A DNA stretch of 64,000 bases from Halisarca cf. caerulea (GCA_963170055.1 CAUJGJ010000332.1:2669001-2733000); one strand, 5' to 3'; positions 35,201-44,314 are shown, counted from the first letter of the stretch. Notes: generated from the letters alone by a model not told the origin. Translations and numbers: made by a program.

Positions 35201-37887
35201 ACTTCCAAAGCAAACCTTACCCTCCTACTGTCCCATTTACTGGTAAACATGTGGGTAGGCACATAGGCATACTTCCTGTGTACTGTAACTTGTGCCTCAC
35301 TTGTGCACTGCCTTTTAGTATCCCATGCAATTTAATGTTTGGTGTTTTTTAAGCCTAGACAGGTTTATTGTATGTTGATAGTGCACTGCAACAAGAAACA
35401 TCTATATAATACTTCTTTCTTTAGGTTGGAATTCAAGCCCCAGCTGTGACTCAACCCTTACCACTCTTTGCAGTTAGCACTCACCGTGTTGTCGTACACC
35501 CCAGTACTCATCAGTCAGGGCCCTCTAATTCCCCTCACCCCTCACCTGGGCAGTTTGGTAGTTCTCAAGTATATTCTCAGCATAGACAGATATCACATTG
35601 TCCTCCCACATTTCAATCAGCATGTTCTTTAAGGACTCAGTCCCCTTTTCAAAGACCCCCTCCAGCAGAGGACCAACCAGGACCATCCTCATATTTCACA
35701 AATCCACAAAACTTTGCACATTACTATCCTTATCATAGTGCCCCGCACAGAGATGGTCATACCCATGGTGAGCCTCAGTATCATCATTTGCTGGAACCCA
35801 CTACTCAAGCTCTACGTATTCTCCCTCAGTTAATGGACACAAACCAAATGGTAAGATTACTTAAGATTACTTTGAAAGAGTACATTTGTTTATTAGTCAT
35901 TGGTGGATACATCTGATTCAATATTGTGTGTGTTTCTACAACTTCTTGAGAATATAATATTGTGTTTATGTATGCTTACCATGTTCTTGAATGTTATGGT
36001 AACGTGTTCTGACATGTGTATAAGCATGAGAGGTATTCCAGTTAGAGGAATGGTACATTTAGTCCAAGGAGTGTATGTAAAATCCTTCCCGATAGTATTC
36101 TTACTTATTGGATTTGTATGCTTGGTATGAACATGCAGCTTGTTTGTATAGCCTGTATTATGTGCCAGCCTAGTGACAGCCTAGTGACAGCCTAGTGACA
36201 GCCTAGTCACAGCCTAGTCACAGCCTAGTCACAGCCTAGTCACAGCCTAGTCACAGCCTAGTCACAGCCTAGTCACAGCCTATAGTCACAGCCTAGTGAC
36301 AGCCTAGTCACAGCCTAGTCACAGCCTATAGTCACAGCCTAGTGAAAGCCTAGCAACAGCCTAGCAACAGCCTAGTAACCGCCTAGTACATACTTACTGT
36401 ACGTAATATATACACTGCCCTCCAAAAGAAAGTGACCACTTACGTAATTGGAGAAAATGGCGGCTAGGAGTGAAAGTAAATTTGTACCTCTAAATCGGTG
36501 GAATATGCAGCCACCATTGAAACAATGTATCTACCTTTTGCCACAACCATTGGATTGTAACATAAATTCATTAAAATCAAAAGCGATAACGATTTCTTCC
36601 AGTTGTACGACTCGCGCTGTTCACCGATAATTCTGAGCGGTTTAGCAAGGTTCATTCATTCCGTCTGTAAAGGTAGTCAGATTGAACTTCCCACGCAGAT
36701 AAACAAGTTGGTACTTGCTTTTAATAACTCCTTCACAAACAAACGCTATAGGTATACAAACACTGCGAAATTCAAAGGAGTATGAAACGCCTGAAATGAC
36801 AAAACAAAGCAAACAGACTTTTGTTAGCAATAAGAGTGTAATTCACGATAAGTTCAAGATATTTTTGCCTTTCTACTTGTAAATCTGTCATTTCTGTGAC
36901 TCCTCTTTTTCACTGATATAGGCCACCATTTTCAGGGTGGTCACTTTCTTTTGGAGGGCAGTGTGCCTTTCCTTTTATCTGATATACTAAGTCCCATTCA
37001 GGATGCAACATACACACTAAATTAATACTAGCTATGATATGCTTGAGATGGCAGTTATCAATGACCATTTACAATTTGTATTATCTGAACATCAAAATGA
37101 ATTTTAAGTGGTCTCTGCAATGAGAATATACAGGGTTATGTTGAGAGGGAGAGGAAACCTCCACCCCAAACAGTCAAGCTTCCACAGAAGAGAATTGCCA
37201 ACTGTAATACTGGGCACAGTGTGCATATTTATACAATGTCATACTACATTATTATTATTATTATTGTAGCTGCTGGATGTAGGAATTTGTATACTCAGTC
37301 TATATGAGGTCCAACCCACCTCTGTCCAGTTCTCTGCCCGGTATGGTTCACTTCCAAAGCAAACCTTACCCTCCTACTGTCCCATTTACTGGTAAACATG
37401 TGGGTAGGCACATAGGCATACTTCCTGTGTACTGTAACTTGTGCCTCACTTGTGCACTGCCTTTTAGTATCCCATGCTATTTAATGTATGGTGTTCTTTA
37501 ATCCTAGACAGTTTTCTTGTATGCTTATAGTGTACTTTTTTCTTTAGGTTGGAACTCAACCACCAGCTGTGACTCTATCCTCACCAGTAGCTGTTAGCAC
37601 TCACCATGTTGTCGTACACCCCAGTACTCATCAGTCAGGGCACCCTTATTCCCCTCACCCCTCACCTGGGCAGTTTGGTAGTTCTCAAGTACATTCTCAG
37701 CGTAGACAGATATCATATTGTCCTCCCACATCCCAGTCAGCATGTTCTTCAAGGACTCAGTCCCCTGTTCAAAGACCCCCACCAGCAGAGGACCAACCAG
37801 GACCATCCTCACGCTTCACACATCCACAAAACTTGACTCATTACCATCCGTATCCCAGTGCCCAGTACAGAGATGGTCATGCCCATG
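23294..37887 (+). CDS. Multi-exon gene of unknown function with tandemly duplicated exons (3' end not found)
   Basis: Proposed exons: 23294-23464 (start MRVVLLKDEHSF), 23745-23955, 24057-24152, 25074-25114, 27480-27750, 29370-29431, 30350-30701, 31724-31785, 33671-34114, 35425-35850 and 37548-37887. Each has an AG acceptor and GT donor, and reading phases agree through all junctions, giving about 825 codons. Exon 2 (HETPIVVSLLTAVLKGVARS...) looks like a small folded helical domain; I considered a LOTUS-like winged helix but cannot support it. From exon 3 on the protein is low-complexity and rich in Ser, Pro, Gln and His, probably disordered. One exon type occurs four times and a 62-bp exon twice. 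The first exon and the last donor are the least certain parts. Introns are full of MITEs. No function is assigned. Confidence 0.55.
24215..24313. mobile_element. Small MITE in an intron
   Basis: TACAGTGAACCTCTGATA at the left and GGTTCCACTGCA at the right form a short inverted repeat. The internal GAATTTGTGTTGCCC also occurs next to the Tigger end near 16500, pointing to the same source. Confidence 0.5.
24622..24799. mobile_element. MITE with TACAGTGGGCCCTGGTTTATCC ends
   Basis: The left end TACAGTGGGCCCTGGTTTAT mirrors GATAAACCAGGTATGACTGTA at the right. Several internal copies of GGATAAACCAGG/GGATAAATGAGG make it repetitive. It has TA borders and no coding capacity. Confidence 0.7.
24878..24948 (+). 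repeat. (CA)n microsatellite
   Basis: Imperfect CACACA tract of about 70 bp with ATA and CCC interruptions, located in an intron. Confidence 0.85.
25327..25522. mobile_element. Tigger-like MITE (TACAGTGGAACCCCTCTAATCC)
   Basis: About 196 bp with a left TACAGTGGAACCCCTCTAA and a right AGAGGGTACCACTGTA. The internal text GTCCTGATAATTGAGGTGTC and CAGTGGCATGTGTCCACATTAG recurs in the elements at 25918, 26894 and 62634. Confidence 0.75.
25918..26113. mobile_element. Tigger-like MITE, second copy of the same family
   Basis: About 196 bp. TACAATGGAGCCCCCCTG at the left matches GAGGAGTTCCACTGTA at the right. Its internal order is the same as in the 25327-25522 copy, including CAGTGACATGTGTCCACATA. 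Confidence 0.75.
26431..26720. mobile_element. Two overlapping or nested MITEs
   Basis: An inner element from about 26480 (TACAGTGAAGCCTCTCTAAT) to 26670 (TTTTACTGTA) carries repeated GTGTCC/AGGTGTCC text. It sits inside a sequence that starts TACAGTGGAATTTCAGTATA at 26431 and resumes with GAACTTCACTACAACC after 26670, suggesting insertion into an older element. The outer right end is unclear. Confidence 0.5.
26894..27080. mobile_element. Tigger-like MITE, third copy of the family
   Basis: TACAGTGGTACCCCTCTAAT at the left and ATGGGTTCCACTATA at the right. It is inverted relative to the 25327 copy and shares the text CACATGCCACTGGGTCC. It matches the outer element at 62634-63016. Confidence 0.75.
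29370..29431 (+). CDS. 62-bp exon, first copy
   Basis: Encodes (D)PSMSVMFTRDTSQQTDAFSW between a CCCTACAG acceptor and a GTGAGT donor. The 62 bases are identical to those of 31724-31785, and similarity also covers flanking intron sequence. Confidence 0.6.
29940..30040 (-). repeat. Inverted copy of the segment at 35170-35260 and 37330-37420
   Basis: The plus text GTAAGTGGGACATTAGGAGG and GTAAGGTTTACTATGGAAGTG is the reverse complement, with a few changes, of the CTTCCAAAGCAAACC...CATTTACTGGTAA text at 35200-35245 and 37345-37395. This is probably a dispersed repeat rather than coding sequence. Confidence 0.6.
30350..30701 (+). CDS. Pro/Ser/His-rich duplicated exon, copy 1
   Basis: Acceptor TTCCTTTAG, donor G|GTGAGC. 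It begins VGTQPPAVTQPLPLIAVSTH and ends near PPPAEDMPGPYSHFTYPQNI and QYREGHAR. Length 352 bp (phase 0 in, phase 1 out). Phase 1 fits the next exon, the 62-bp one at 31724. Confidence 0.6.
31724..31785 (+). CDS. 62-bp exon, second copy
   Basis: All 62 bases equal the copy at 29370-29431, with the same acceptor and donor. It starts with 2 nt of a split codon and ends in phase 0, so it fits between the exons at 30350 and 33671 without breaking the frame. Confidence 0.6.
32507..32686. mobile_element. MITE with TACAGTAGAACTTGGATAGTAAG ends
   Basis: The left end TACAGTAGAACTTGGATAG pairs with CAGAGTTTGACTGTA at the right. Internal AGTACTTACTATCC-type repeats in both orientations give it a highly folded structure. 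180 bp, within a duplicated intron. Confidence 0.65.
33671..34114 (+). CDS. Pro/Ser/His-rich duplicated exon, copy 2 (long form)
   Basis: Starts GGTQAPAVTLSSPLIAVSTH. A short donor (34031, GTGAGC) corresponds to copies 1 and 4, but the frame stays open to a second donor (34114, GTAAGA) ending LMDTSQM. Only the long form gives phase 0 for the following exon. It contains an 8-codon addition (SSHLWIGG region) absent from other copies. Confidence 0.55.
34429..34782 (+). repeat. 11-bp minisatellite, about 32 copies
   Basis: Unit CAGCCTAGTGA, with CAGCCTAATGA and CAACCTAGTGA variants. It lies in the intron of duplication unit 1. Since 11 is not a multiple of 3 and most units hold a TAG or TGA, it is not coding on the plus strand. 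Confidence 0.95.
35041..35190. mobile_element. Short MITE related to 21205-21562
   Basis: GGGCACAGTGTGCATATTTA and TAGGAATTTGCACACTGTAC form an inverted pair around a (ATT)n run. The same element occurs at 37200-37340 in the second duplication unit, so it was present before the duplication. Confidence 0.6.
35425..35850 (+). CDS. Pro/Ser/His-rich duplicated exon, copy 3 (long form)
   Basis: Acceptor CTTTCTTTAG, donor GTAAGA. Encodes VGIQAPAVTQPLPLFAVSTH through LMDTNQM, 142 codons, phase 0 at both ends, so it can be added or skipped without frameshift. The shared core RTQSPFQRPPPAEDQPGPS is clear. Confidence 0.55.
36166..36386 (+). repeat. 11-bp minisatellite, second array, about 20 copies
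   Basis: The same base unit as at 34429, but most copies read CAGCCTAGTCA, a variant not seen in the first array; two units carry an extra TA (CCTATAGTCA). Thus the arrays were homogenised separately after the duplication. Confidence 0.95.
36411..36965. mobile_element. 0.55-kb Tc1/mariner-like MITE with 26-bp perfect TIRs
   Basis: CACTGCCCTCCAAAAGAAAG (36413 onward, 26 bp to 36438) is exactly inverted at 36938-36963. The borders are TA at the left and TG at the right. The paralogous unit at about 34800 lacks the element and shows the empty site, with AATATA joined directly to CCTTTCC. Interior open frames of about 60 aa have no recognisable domain. Confidence 0.9.
37200..37340. mobile_element. 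Short MITE, second duplication copy
   Basis: Counterpart of 35041-35190, with GGGCACAGTGTGCATATTTA at the left and an ATT run in the middle. The right half has diverged (TTTGTATACTCAG). Confidence 0.55.
37548..37887 (+). CDS. Pro/Ser/His-rich duplicated exon, copy 4
   Basis: Encodes VGTQPPAVTLSSPVAVSTHH through QYRDGHAHG with a short-type donor (ATG|GTGAGC), phase 1 out. It is closer to copy 1 than to copies 2 and 3 at its 3' end. The next exon is uncertain: 38058-38087 (acceptor TTTTCAG, donor GTAACG) fits the phase but is only 30 nt. Confidence 0.55.
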
Positions 37888-38494
37888 GTGAGCCACATGC
37901 ATTGAGTGTGCATACATGATACATACATATATGCATGAACATACAATATATGTACATTTATCACCGGATGGCGTCATACTTCAAAGGGACCACCTGGACA
38001 GTAAATTTGTTACTGTCCCTATGGTCAGGGAAGATTACTTATACTGTCACTTTTCAGTGCCTAACTGCCCATGTGTTTCCCGCCAAGGTAACGTCAATCA
38101 ATCATGCCTGTGAACTGCCACGGACAGCAGCAACAATGGTCTAAAGAATAGTAACACCTACTACCAAAACTAGTGAGAAGATTCATTCCACTGTACACAA
38201 TGCAAGAAAAGCCTCCAAGTAGTTTGTCAATCTCTAAACAAAGGCTCTAAATGGTAATGAATGTTGCACACACTAAAAGAATAATCATTGGTAGCCAGAG
38301 TGCGGAAGCGGTACTTGCAGATTCTTTGATGAGCTCCTGGCAAACACACTAGCCTTACTACACCTTTCTGGAGAGTTTGTTAAGATTCGGTATTGATTAC
38401 ATCGACTTTAGATATATTCGAAATGAAAACATACTCAAACGGAGCAAGGTCTCACCCATCACAGTTCTTCAGACACATACAACACAAAAATCAA
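37888..38494. other. No firm feature; possible 30-nt exon at 38058-38087
   Basis: The candidate exon keeps the phase of the upstream gene (V-P-N-C-P-C-V-S-R-Q) but is too short to trust. The rest is AT-rich with no clear repeats. Confidence 0.3.
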
Positions 38495-39418
38495 GCATCA
38501 TTGGCTATTGCCAGTAGTTACCCATTGGCCTATGAAAGACCAATGGGATAATGGATGGATGTATATGTTCACATGTCTTTGATCAGGATTCCCACACTTG
38601 GCTGAGGGGGTACCCCTTGTCCAGGTTGTAACTCCTGCTTCTCCTGAATCCATGTGAAAATTTCCTTTGATTATACTCTCCTTCGTTCTCTTTTCTTTCT
38701 CTACAACAGTGGATTCCTCCCAGTTGATGCAATGGTTGAATATCTCCAAATGAACTGCATTAGTCCCTCTTGTCCACTGCTCATCTGTGTTCCATGATCC
38801 TCGTCTTCAATGGTCTCCCTGTCTCCGATCAGGCTGTAATTTAATATTGGTGGAATTTGGTGGTTGCACAGCAAGAACAAAGCATAGTAAGTAGGTCTAT
38901 GTAAATTTGGTGATAGAAATTTGGCTATTTTGATCCTGACCGCCAAACCACCAAACTAAGCATGTCGCCAATATTTCCGGGCATATGGTACACTTCACTG
39001 CATTCCTTGCATGGTATTCTGTACCCAACCCCCTTGTCTTTGGTCTTCTGTGGATCTTTCACCCTCCACCCTCATCAGTATGTTTCTCAAAGTGTTCCAC
39101 TGGTGGAAAACTGGGATTAGTCCATACTTCCTACATATGTTGCCTATTTTCTCTGATGAGCCCTCCACATAAGGTAGAAAGCAAAGTATGGTCCTCCTTG
39201 GCTGCTCTGCTTGTCTATCCCCTCTGTCCTTTCGTGCTACTTCATCTTCAGAATCTGTGGATCGTGTCTTCAATGCTCTGTCAATTAACCTTCTTGTGTA
39301 GCCACTCTTCATAAACACTTCCTTGATGTGTCTTACTTCCTCCTTGAGGTGCTGCTCATCACAAATCCTCTCTGCTTGCGTCTTCAGGACACTTGATCAC
39401 TTTGAATTTGGTGCTTGG
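38430..39418 (-). mobile_element. Penelope-like element fragment, minus copy (GIY-YIG end)
   Basis: Minus-strand frames give LPYVEGSSEKIGNICRKYGL and HQWNTLRNILM (the linker between RT and endonuclease in Penelope-like elements), then, in another frame, YRIPCKECSEVY, the start of a GIY-YIG domain, and HLEIFNHCINWEESTVVEKE with ESIIKGNFHMD further on. Usual PLE text is 'VYkIpC.eC...YIGeTgR.l..R..EH' followed by 'HCI.WE.a.VL....'. The RT itself is missing. Frameshifts and stops make it dead. Confidence 0.75.
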
Positions 39419-39482
39419 CCAACCACCCCAAGCACCAAATTAAGAGTGATCAAGTGCCTGAAGACGTGAGTAGAGGATTTGT
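39363..39482. repeat. Inverted repeat at the centre of two Penelope-like copies
   Basis: Arms of about 55 bp (39363-39418 and 39429-39482) share CGTCTTCAGG / CCTGAAGACG and ACTTGATCAC / GTGATCAAGT blocks around a 10-nt centre (CCAACCACCC). The two element halves therefore diverge from one point, a head-to-head dimer. Confidence 0.85.
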
Positions 39483-39995
39483 GATGAATGCAGAATCCAC
39501 AGAAGACCAAAGACAAGGGGGTTGTGTGCAGAATACCATGCAGGGAATGCAGTTAAGTGTATTTATGAGAGATAGGGAGACCATTGAAGACAAGGATCAT
39601 GGAACACAGACAAGCGGTAGACAAGAGGGTCATGAAGAATGCTAATGCAGTTTATTCAGAGATTTTCAACCATTGCATCAACTGGGAGGAATCCACTGTT
39701 GTCAAGAAAGAAAAGAGAACAAAGGAGAGGAGAATCAAAGAAAGTATTCACGTTGATTCAGGAGAAGCAGGAGTTACAAACTGGACGAGGGGTACCCCCT
39801 CAGCCCAGTGTAGGACATCCTGATCAAAGACTTGTGAACATGCATACGTACATCTGTTATCCCATTGGTCCTCTATAGGCCAATGGGTAACTATTGGCAA
39901 TAGCCAATGATGTTTGATTTGTGTATTGCATGTGCCTGAAGAAACCTGTGATGCGTGAAACGTTGCTCTTTCGATCATTTTTAGAAAAGTATTGT
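39429..39995 (+). mobile_element. Penelope-like element fragment, plus copy
   Basis: In one frame with internal stops: CRIPCRECS, VYL, EIGRPLKTRIMEHRQAVDKR, then EIFNHCINWEESTVVKKEKR and ESIHVDSGEAGVTNWTRGTP. This is the GIY-YIG endonuclease region and C-terminus in the opposite orientation to 38430-39418. A shared tail (CCAATGGGTAACTATTGGCA) occurs inverted at about 38500-38530. Confidence 0.75.
39925..39975 (+). ncRNA. Possible hammerhead-ribozyme-like motif at the Penelope-like 3' end
   Basis: The text CCTGAAGAAACCTGTGATGC then GTGAAACGTTGC has the order CTGAnGA ... GAAAC expected for a hammerhead core, and an inverted relative (CTGAAGAACTGTGATGGGTG) is at about 38430-38475. Penelope-like elements are known to carry hammerheads near their ends. 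The core here is imperfect and I could not fold it. Confidence 0.25.
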
Positions 39996-41460
39996 TGAGT
40001 ATCGTTATAAACATGACAATAGTCCTACAACTGGAAAGGTATATAACCAACATGTCTAACAACCTTCATGTGTTTATATTCAAACGGCTCAGCTAAGTTA
40101 CCTTGAAATCATCCTACGTACAGTTTTTTGAAAGTGTTTATTTGGTGATAAGCAATTGATTTGCTACACACCCATGTCTTGGGAAAAACGCATTTACTGC
40201 TCATGCACCCTCGGGTACTTCCTTCCCAGGCATGTAGTAACTACTAGTTAGTAGGTATGTTCACTTTAGCACAAATTGATGGTGGTTCTGTCATGTTAGT
40301 GGCCGTTTAAAGTGGATTACTGATCACTGTTGAATAGAAAGACAATCAATTGTCAGCCATTTTCATGATTATAACTTGAATTTTGTGAGGCTGCATTTTC
40401 GCCGATGGCTCCTCATTCACACTCACTGAAAGTGAAATACTCTGAATGTATATGTTCATTTTACCTGTATCTCAATGTACATGGTCAGGAGCTGGCAAGA
40501 TATAAGACTTAAGTCATACACGTACTCGCAGCTTGCCAGTGTTTGGCATCCACCAACTTTAATGGCGCCACTGTCACAGCACATCACGAAATGACTGCAA
40601 TGTCTTAATACAGTACTTTATGTTTGTATTTGTCAAGTTGTTTGTTTGTGTTTTGTTAAGTTTATTCATCTTTCACATATACACTTGGGTATTTCTAGGT
40701 TGAGTTCAGTACTGTACTGTGGAGATTAAGTACATCAAATACATACATTGAGCATAGTATATGACTAATAAGAAATGTATTTGTTTTATAGTGCTGCAAA
40801 GGCAAACAAATACCATTTTGGCCCTTCATTTGTCTGAAATGATATTTACAGTATTAGAACACTTTGTCTTAAGAACAGTAGCTTCTTGTTTACTAATTTC
40901 CTATAAGTCTGGAATATTGTGTGTACATATGTGTTCACTCATTGTCCTGACAGTGTGTGTTTGCAGTACACATATGTATCTTAGCTGCGTGTAGATTGCT
41001 TTACTTTTCCTCAACCTATTCTTATAGTATTGTAGTGCACAATGTAGTGAGATAAAGATCTGAGTCAGAGTAACATTTTACAGTTGTCCTTCACATTAAC
41101 CTTTCTCTCTTTCATGACAGGTAAATTTTAACTTTCATCAGCCTAGTGTAAAGCAGGATCATCATCATGTTGTCTATAGTAGGCACATACACTTAGTTAA
41201 AGTATTCAACGGTTCACAATTACTTCAATATAATAAGTATTAGTTAAGAAAATAATGTTATGTTGCTATGGATTGATAATTATTCGCATTGTCAAAAATT
41301 ACAACAATTTTACCAGAAGAATATGCAGTGTGTTCCACAGCAAGACAATAATATGCAGAATGTCCAGTTACTGTAACAAAAGACTATTCAGCATATCTCA
41401 TGTCAAAAGATTACACAATTTATTTCATACCAGAAGATTACACAGTTTATCTCATACCAG
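39996..41460. other. No gene recognised
   Basis: Only short frames without support. The last ~80 bp (41390-41460) show decayed versions of the adjacent minisatellite unit (CATACCAGAAGATTACACAG). Confidence 0.4.
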
Positions 41461-42475
41461 AAAAGAGTATGCAGTTAATATGTTCCATACCAAGAGAGTA
41501 CGCATCTAGTACCAAGAGAGTACGCATCCAGTACCAAGAGAGTACGCATCCAGTACCAAGAGAGTATGCATCTAGTACCAAGAGAGTACGCATCCTGTAC
41601 CAAGAGAGTACGCATCTAGTACCAAGAGACTATGCAATGTATCCTATACCAAGAGAGTACGCATCCAGTACCAAGAGAGTATGCATCCAGTACCAAGAGA
41701 GTATGCATCCAGTATCAAGAGAGTACGCATCCAATACCAAGAGAGTACGCATCTAGTACCAAGAGAGTACGCATCCAGTACCAAGAGAGTACGCATCCAG
41801 TACCAAGAGAGTACGCATCTAGTGCCAAGAGAGTACGCATCCTGTACCAAGAGAGTACACATCTAGTACCAAGACACTATGAAATGTATCCTATACCAAG
41901 AGAGCACACATCTAGTACCAAGAGAGTACGCAATGCATCCTGTACCAAGAGAGTACGCAATGCATCTTGTACCAAGAGAGTACACAGTGCATCCTGTACC
42001 AAGAGAGTACGCAATGTATCCCGTACCAAAAGCGTACACAATGTATCCTGTACCAAGAGAGTATACATCTAATACCAAAGAGAGTACGCAATGTATCCGG
42101 TACCAAGAGAGTACGCAATGTATCTGGTACCAAGAGAGTACGCAATGTATCCTGTACCAAGAGAGTAAGCATCTAGTACCAAAGAGAGTACGCAATGTAT
42201 CTGGTACCAAGAGAGTACGCAATGTATCTGGTACCAAGAGAGTACGCAATGCATCCTGTACCAAGAGAGTACACAATTTATCCCTGTACCAAGAGAGTAT
42301 GCATCCAGTACCAAGAGAGTACGCATCCAGTACCAAGAGAGTACACATCTAGTACCAAGAGAGTACGCAATGTATCCCGTAGCAAGAGAGTACGCATCCA
42401 GTACCAAGAGAGTACACATCTAGTACCAAGAGAGTACGCAATTGCAATGTATCCCGTAGCAAGAGAGTACTGTAC
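41461..42475 (+). repeat. 1-kb minisatellite with 22- and 27-bp units, open on both strands
   Basis: The core TACCAAGAGAGTACGCA is followed by TCCAG (22-bp unit) or ATGTATCCTG (27-bp unit). In the 22-bp form three units encode a 22-residue repeat (YQESTHPVPREYASSTKRVR plus IQ) that uses all three frames in turn; the 27-bp form encodes a 9-residue repeat (YQESTQCIL). The minus strand is also largely open (GTRCVLSWYWMRTLLVLDAY). No start context, splice sites or non-repetitive domain is attached, so I call it a repeat, not a gene. Confidence 0.85.
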
Positions 42476-43622
42476 ACAGTGTATTATGAAGAGTTCAAAC
42501 GTGTTCTGTGTTGAATGGCTGTGTATAAATTCCCTCTTAGCAGGAATCTTGCATGGCTGCACTCCCCATAGCCTACACCATTCATGAATGTATTTTGTGT
42601 CATGAATAAATAATTTTAAATTTTTGTATACTTTACTATAGTATATAGTTTTCGACTGTTGAGTCCATGCGTATGACATTGTACAGTTTGCATTTGCCAT
42701 GCTGTATAATGGAGGTGCTTAAATGCTAGAATGTTGCTTTTAGTTGTACTATAATGTACATGGTTGTAAGTATGATGTGTGTACTCTACACTATCATGAC
42801 CATGCATGTTTGTAAGTGGTCTTTCTTGTGAATATTCTTGTTGACCTGTGTGTATGCATTATGCATGTGTCCTTTCTACTTATGTACAATTATTAACTTT
42901 CTTATATTAATCATCTGTTGAATGGAAGTCAAATAAAATGCAATATATAATATCTGATAATAATATGGAAGTAATAATATACTTTATAGTTGTTATATTG
43001 CGTACTTACTTACTTGCGTATTTCATATGTCGTAATTCCACTATAAGATTGCATGCAAACCATTCTTAATTAGGCCACACAAAGTTAATAATATGTTTCT
43101 GGTCTTGGACATCTTTGAGAATTGACCAGGCCACCAGGGTTTTTATTTTTTTTTTTTTTCAATCTAGTCATTGAGAATGGCATTCATGCAAATATATTAT
43201 TCATATCTGTGAACAGATGCTATTAATGCTAACACGAATGTTGAATTGAAAGAAGTTGAAAGATGATACAAACTTATACAGCACAATTAGATGGGAGTGC
43301 ATGTCTGTATGGAACCAGACAGCCACTAGTCTCACAGTAACACAATGGTTTTCATGTGTTCATGCTAAACACACATGCTTTTCTAGATAGATTGCAATAT
43401 TTTGGTCAGGGTTTGAACCCAGCATACTGACTATTCTTTTTAAAAAAATATTTTTTTTCTTTTTTCCCTAAAAATTGACCAGGAAGGGGAGCAGAAACTT
43501 AAAATTAACTTTGCACGGCCTTATTACTATAATTATTATTATTAATTTCCACTATAATATATCCCATGCACAGCTACAAGAAATGGCACATGCATCATGC
43601 ACAATACAATATTATATTATAA
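42476..43622. other. No gene recognised
   Basis: AT-rich sequence with poly-T (43141-43160) and mixed A/T runs (43441-43465). A GGGTTTGAACCC palindrome at about 43408 resembles a tRNA B box but lacks the rest of a tRNA. Confidence 0.4.
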
Positions 43623-43800
43623 TACAGTCAAACTTGGTTACAAAGTCACTGTTTACAACATCAACCTCTTTACAACAGCACGCATGGCAGGAACGGATTC
43701 AATGTTCTCTGTACTAAATGTCCTGGTTACAACAACAACTTGGTTATAACAGCACATTTTAGTGGCACCAAGGGTGTCGTTGTAAACAAGTTTGACTGTA
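43623..43800. mobile_element. MITE with TACAGTCAAACTTGGTTACAA ends
   Basis: TACAGTCAAACTTGGTTAC pairs with GTAAACAAGTTTGACTGTA. Inside are repeated TTACAACA/TTATAACA blocks. 178 bp with TA borders; close in style to the 32507-32686 element. Confidence 0.7.
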
Positions 43801-43857
43801 TAGCCATGCACCTTGTGCCACCCTAACTGCAAGGCAATTGCAATAATCCTATCAGAT

Positions 43858-43936
43858 TCTATAGACTGCGTAGTTTTGTAGTCTATAGACTGCGTAGTTT
43901 TGTAGTCTATAGACTGCATGCGTAGTTTTGTAGTCT
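43858..43936 (+). repeat. 24-bp tandem repeat, three copies
   Basis: TCTATAGACTGCGTAGTTTT plus GTAG is repeated three times, the last with a 4-bp insertion (GCATGCG). Confidence 0.9.
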
Positions 43937-44089
43937 GGATCATGCAATACTACATATAGGAGATACTCCAGCCACAATGTCATTATAATCCATGCATGCA
44001 GGGCATGCAACCAATTCCTAGCCTAGTCTATTAGTTAGTCTACTGTGGGGAAAACGTACATGCAGGCAAAGAAAAACGGCAATGGACTA

Positions 44090-44271
44090 TTTTATATATA
44101 TATATAATATATATAATATATATTATATTATATAATATATATATAAATATAATATATATATTTTGTGCTTGTGGTTGTTTGGTGTATTTCTGTGTCATCT
44201 TTTGTTGTAAGTACACTGTCAATTTAATATATAAAATAAAAAATTAATAAAATAAAAATAAAAATAAAAAT

Positions 44272-44314
<43 letters not shown>

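Larger units (their letters stand above)
33671..37547 (+). repeat. Tandem duplication of a 1.75-2.1-kb exon-plus-intron unit
   Basis: Unit 1 (33671-35424) and unit 2 (35425-37547) contain the same series: long exon, a segment starting TTGGTGGATACATCTGATTC, an 11-bp minisatellite, TATCTGGTAGACTAAGTCCC-type text, a small MITE and a GTCCAACCCACCTCTGTCC segment. Unit 2 is longer mainly because of a 0.55-kb MITE. A partial third unit starts with the exon at 37548. Confidence 0.8.

Noticed and set aside
35155..35352. Open frame MRSNPPLSSSLPG, repeated at 37304
   Set aside because: It overlaps the end of a MITE, its donor phase does not fit the following exon, and an inverted copy exists at about 30000; more likely a repeat.
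43400..43420. tRNA-like B box (GGTTCAAACC) on the minus strand
   Set aside because: No A box, acceptor stem or anticodon arm at the right spacing; the motif is a simple palindrome.
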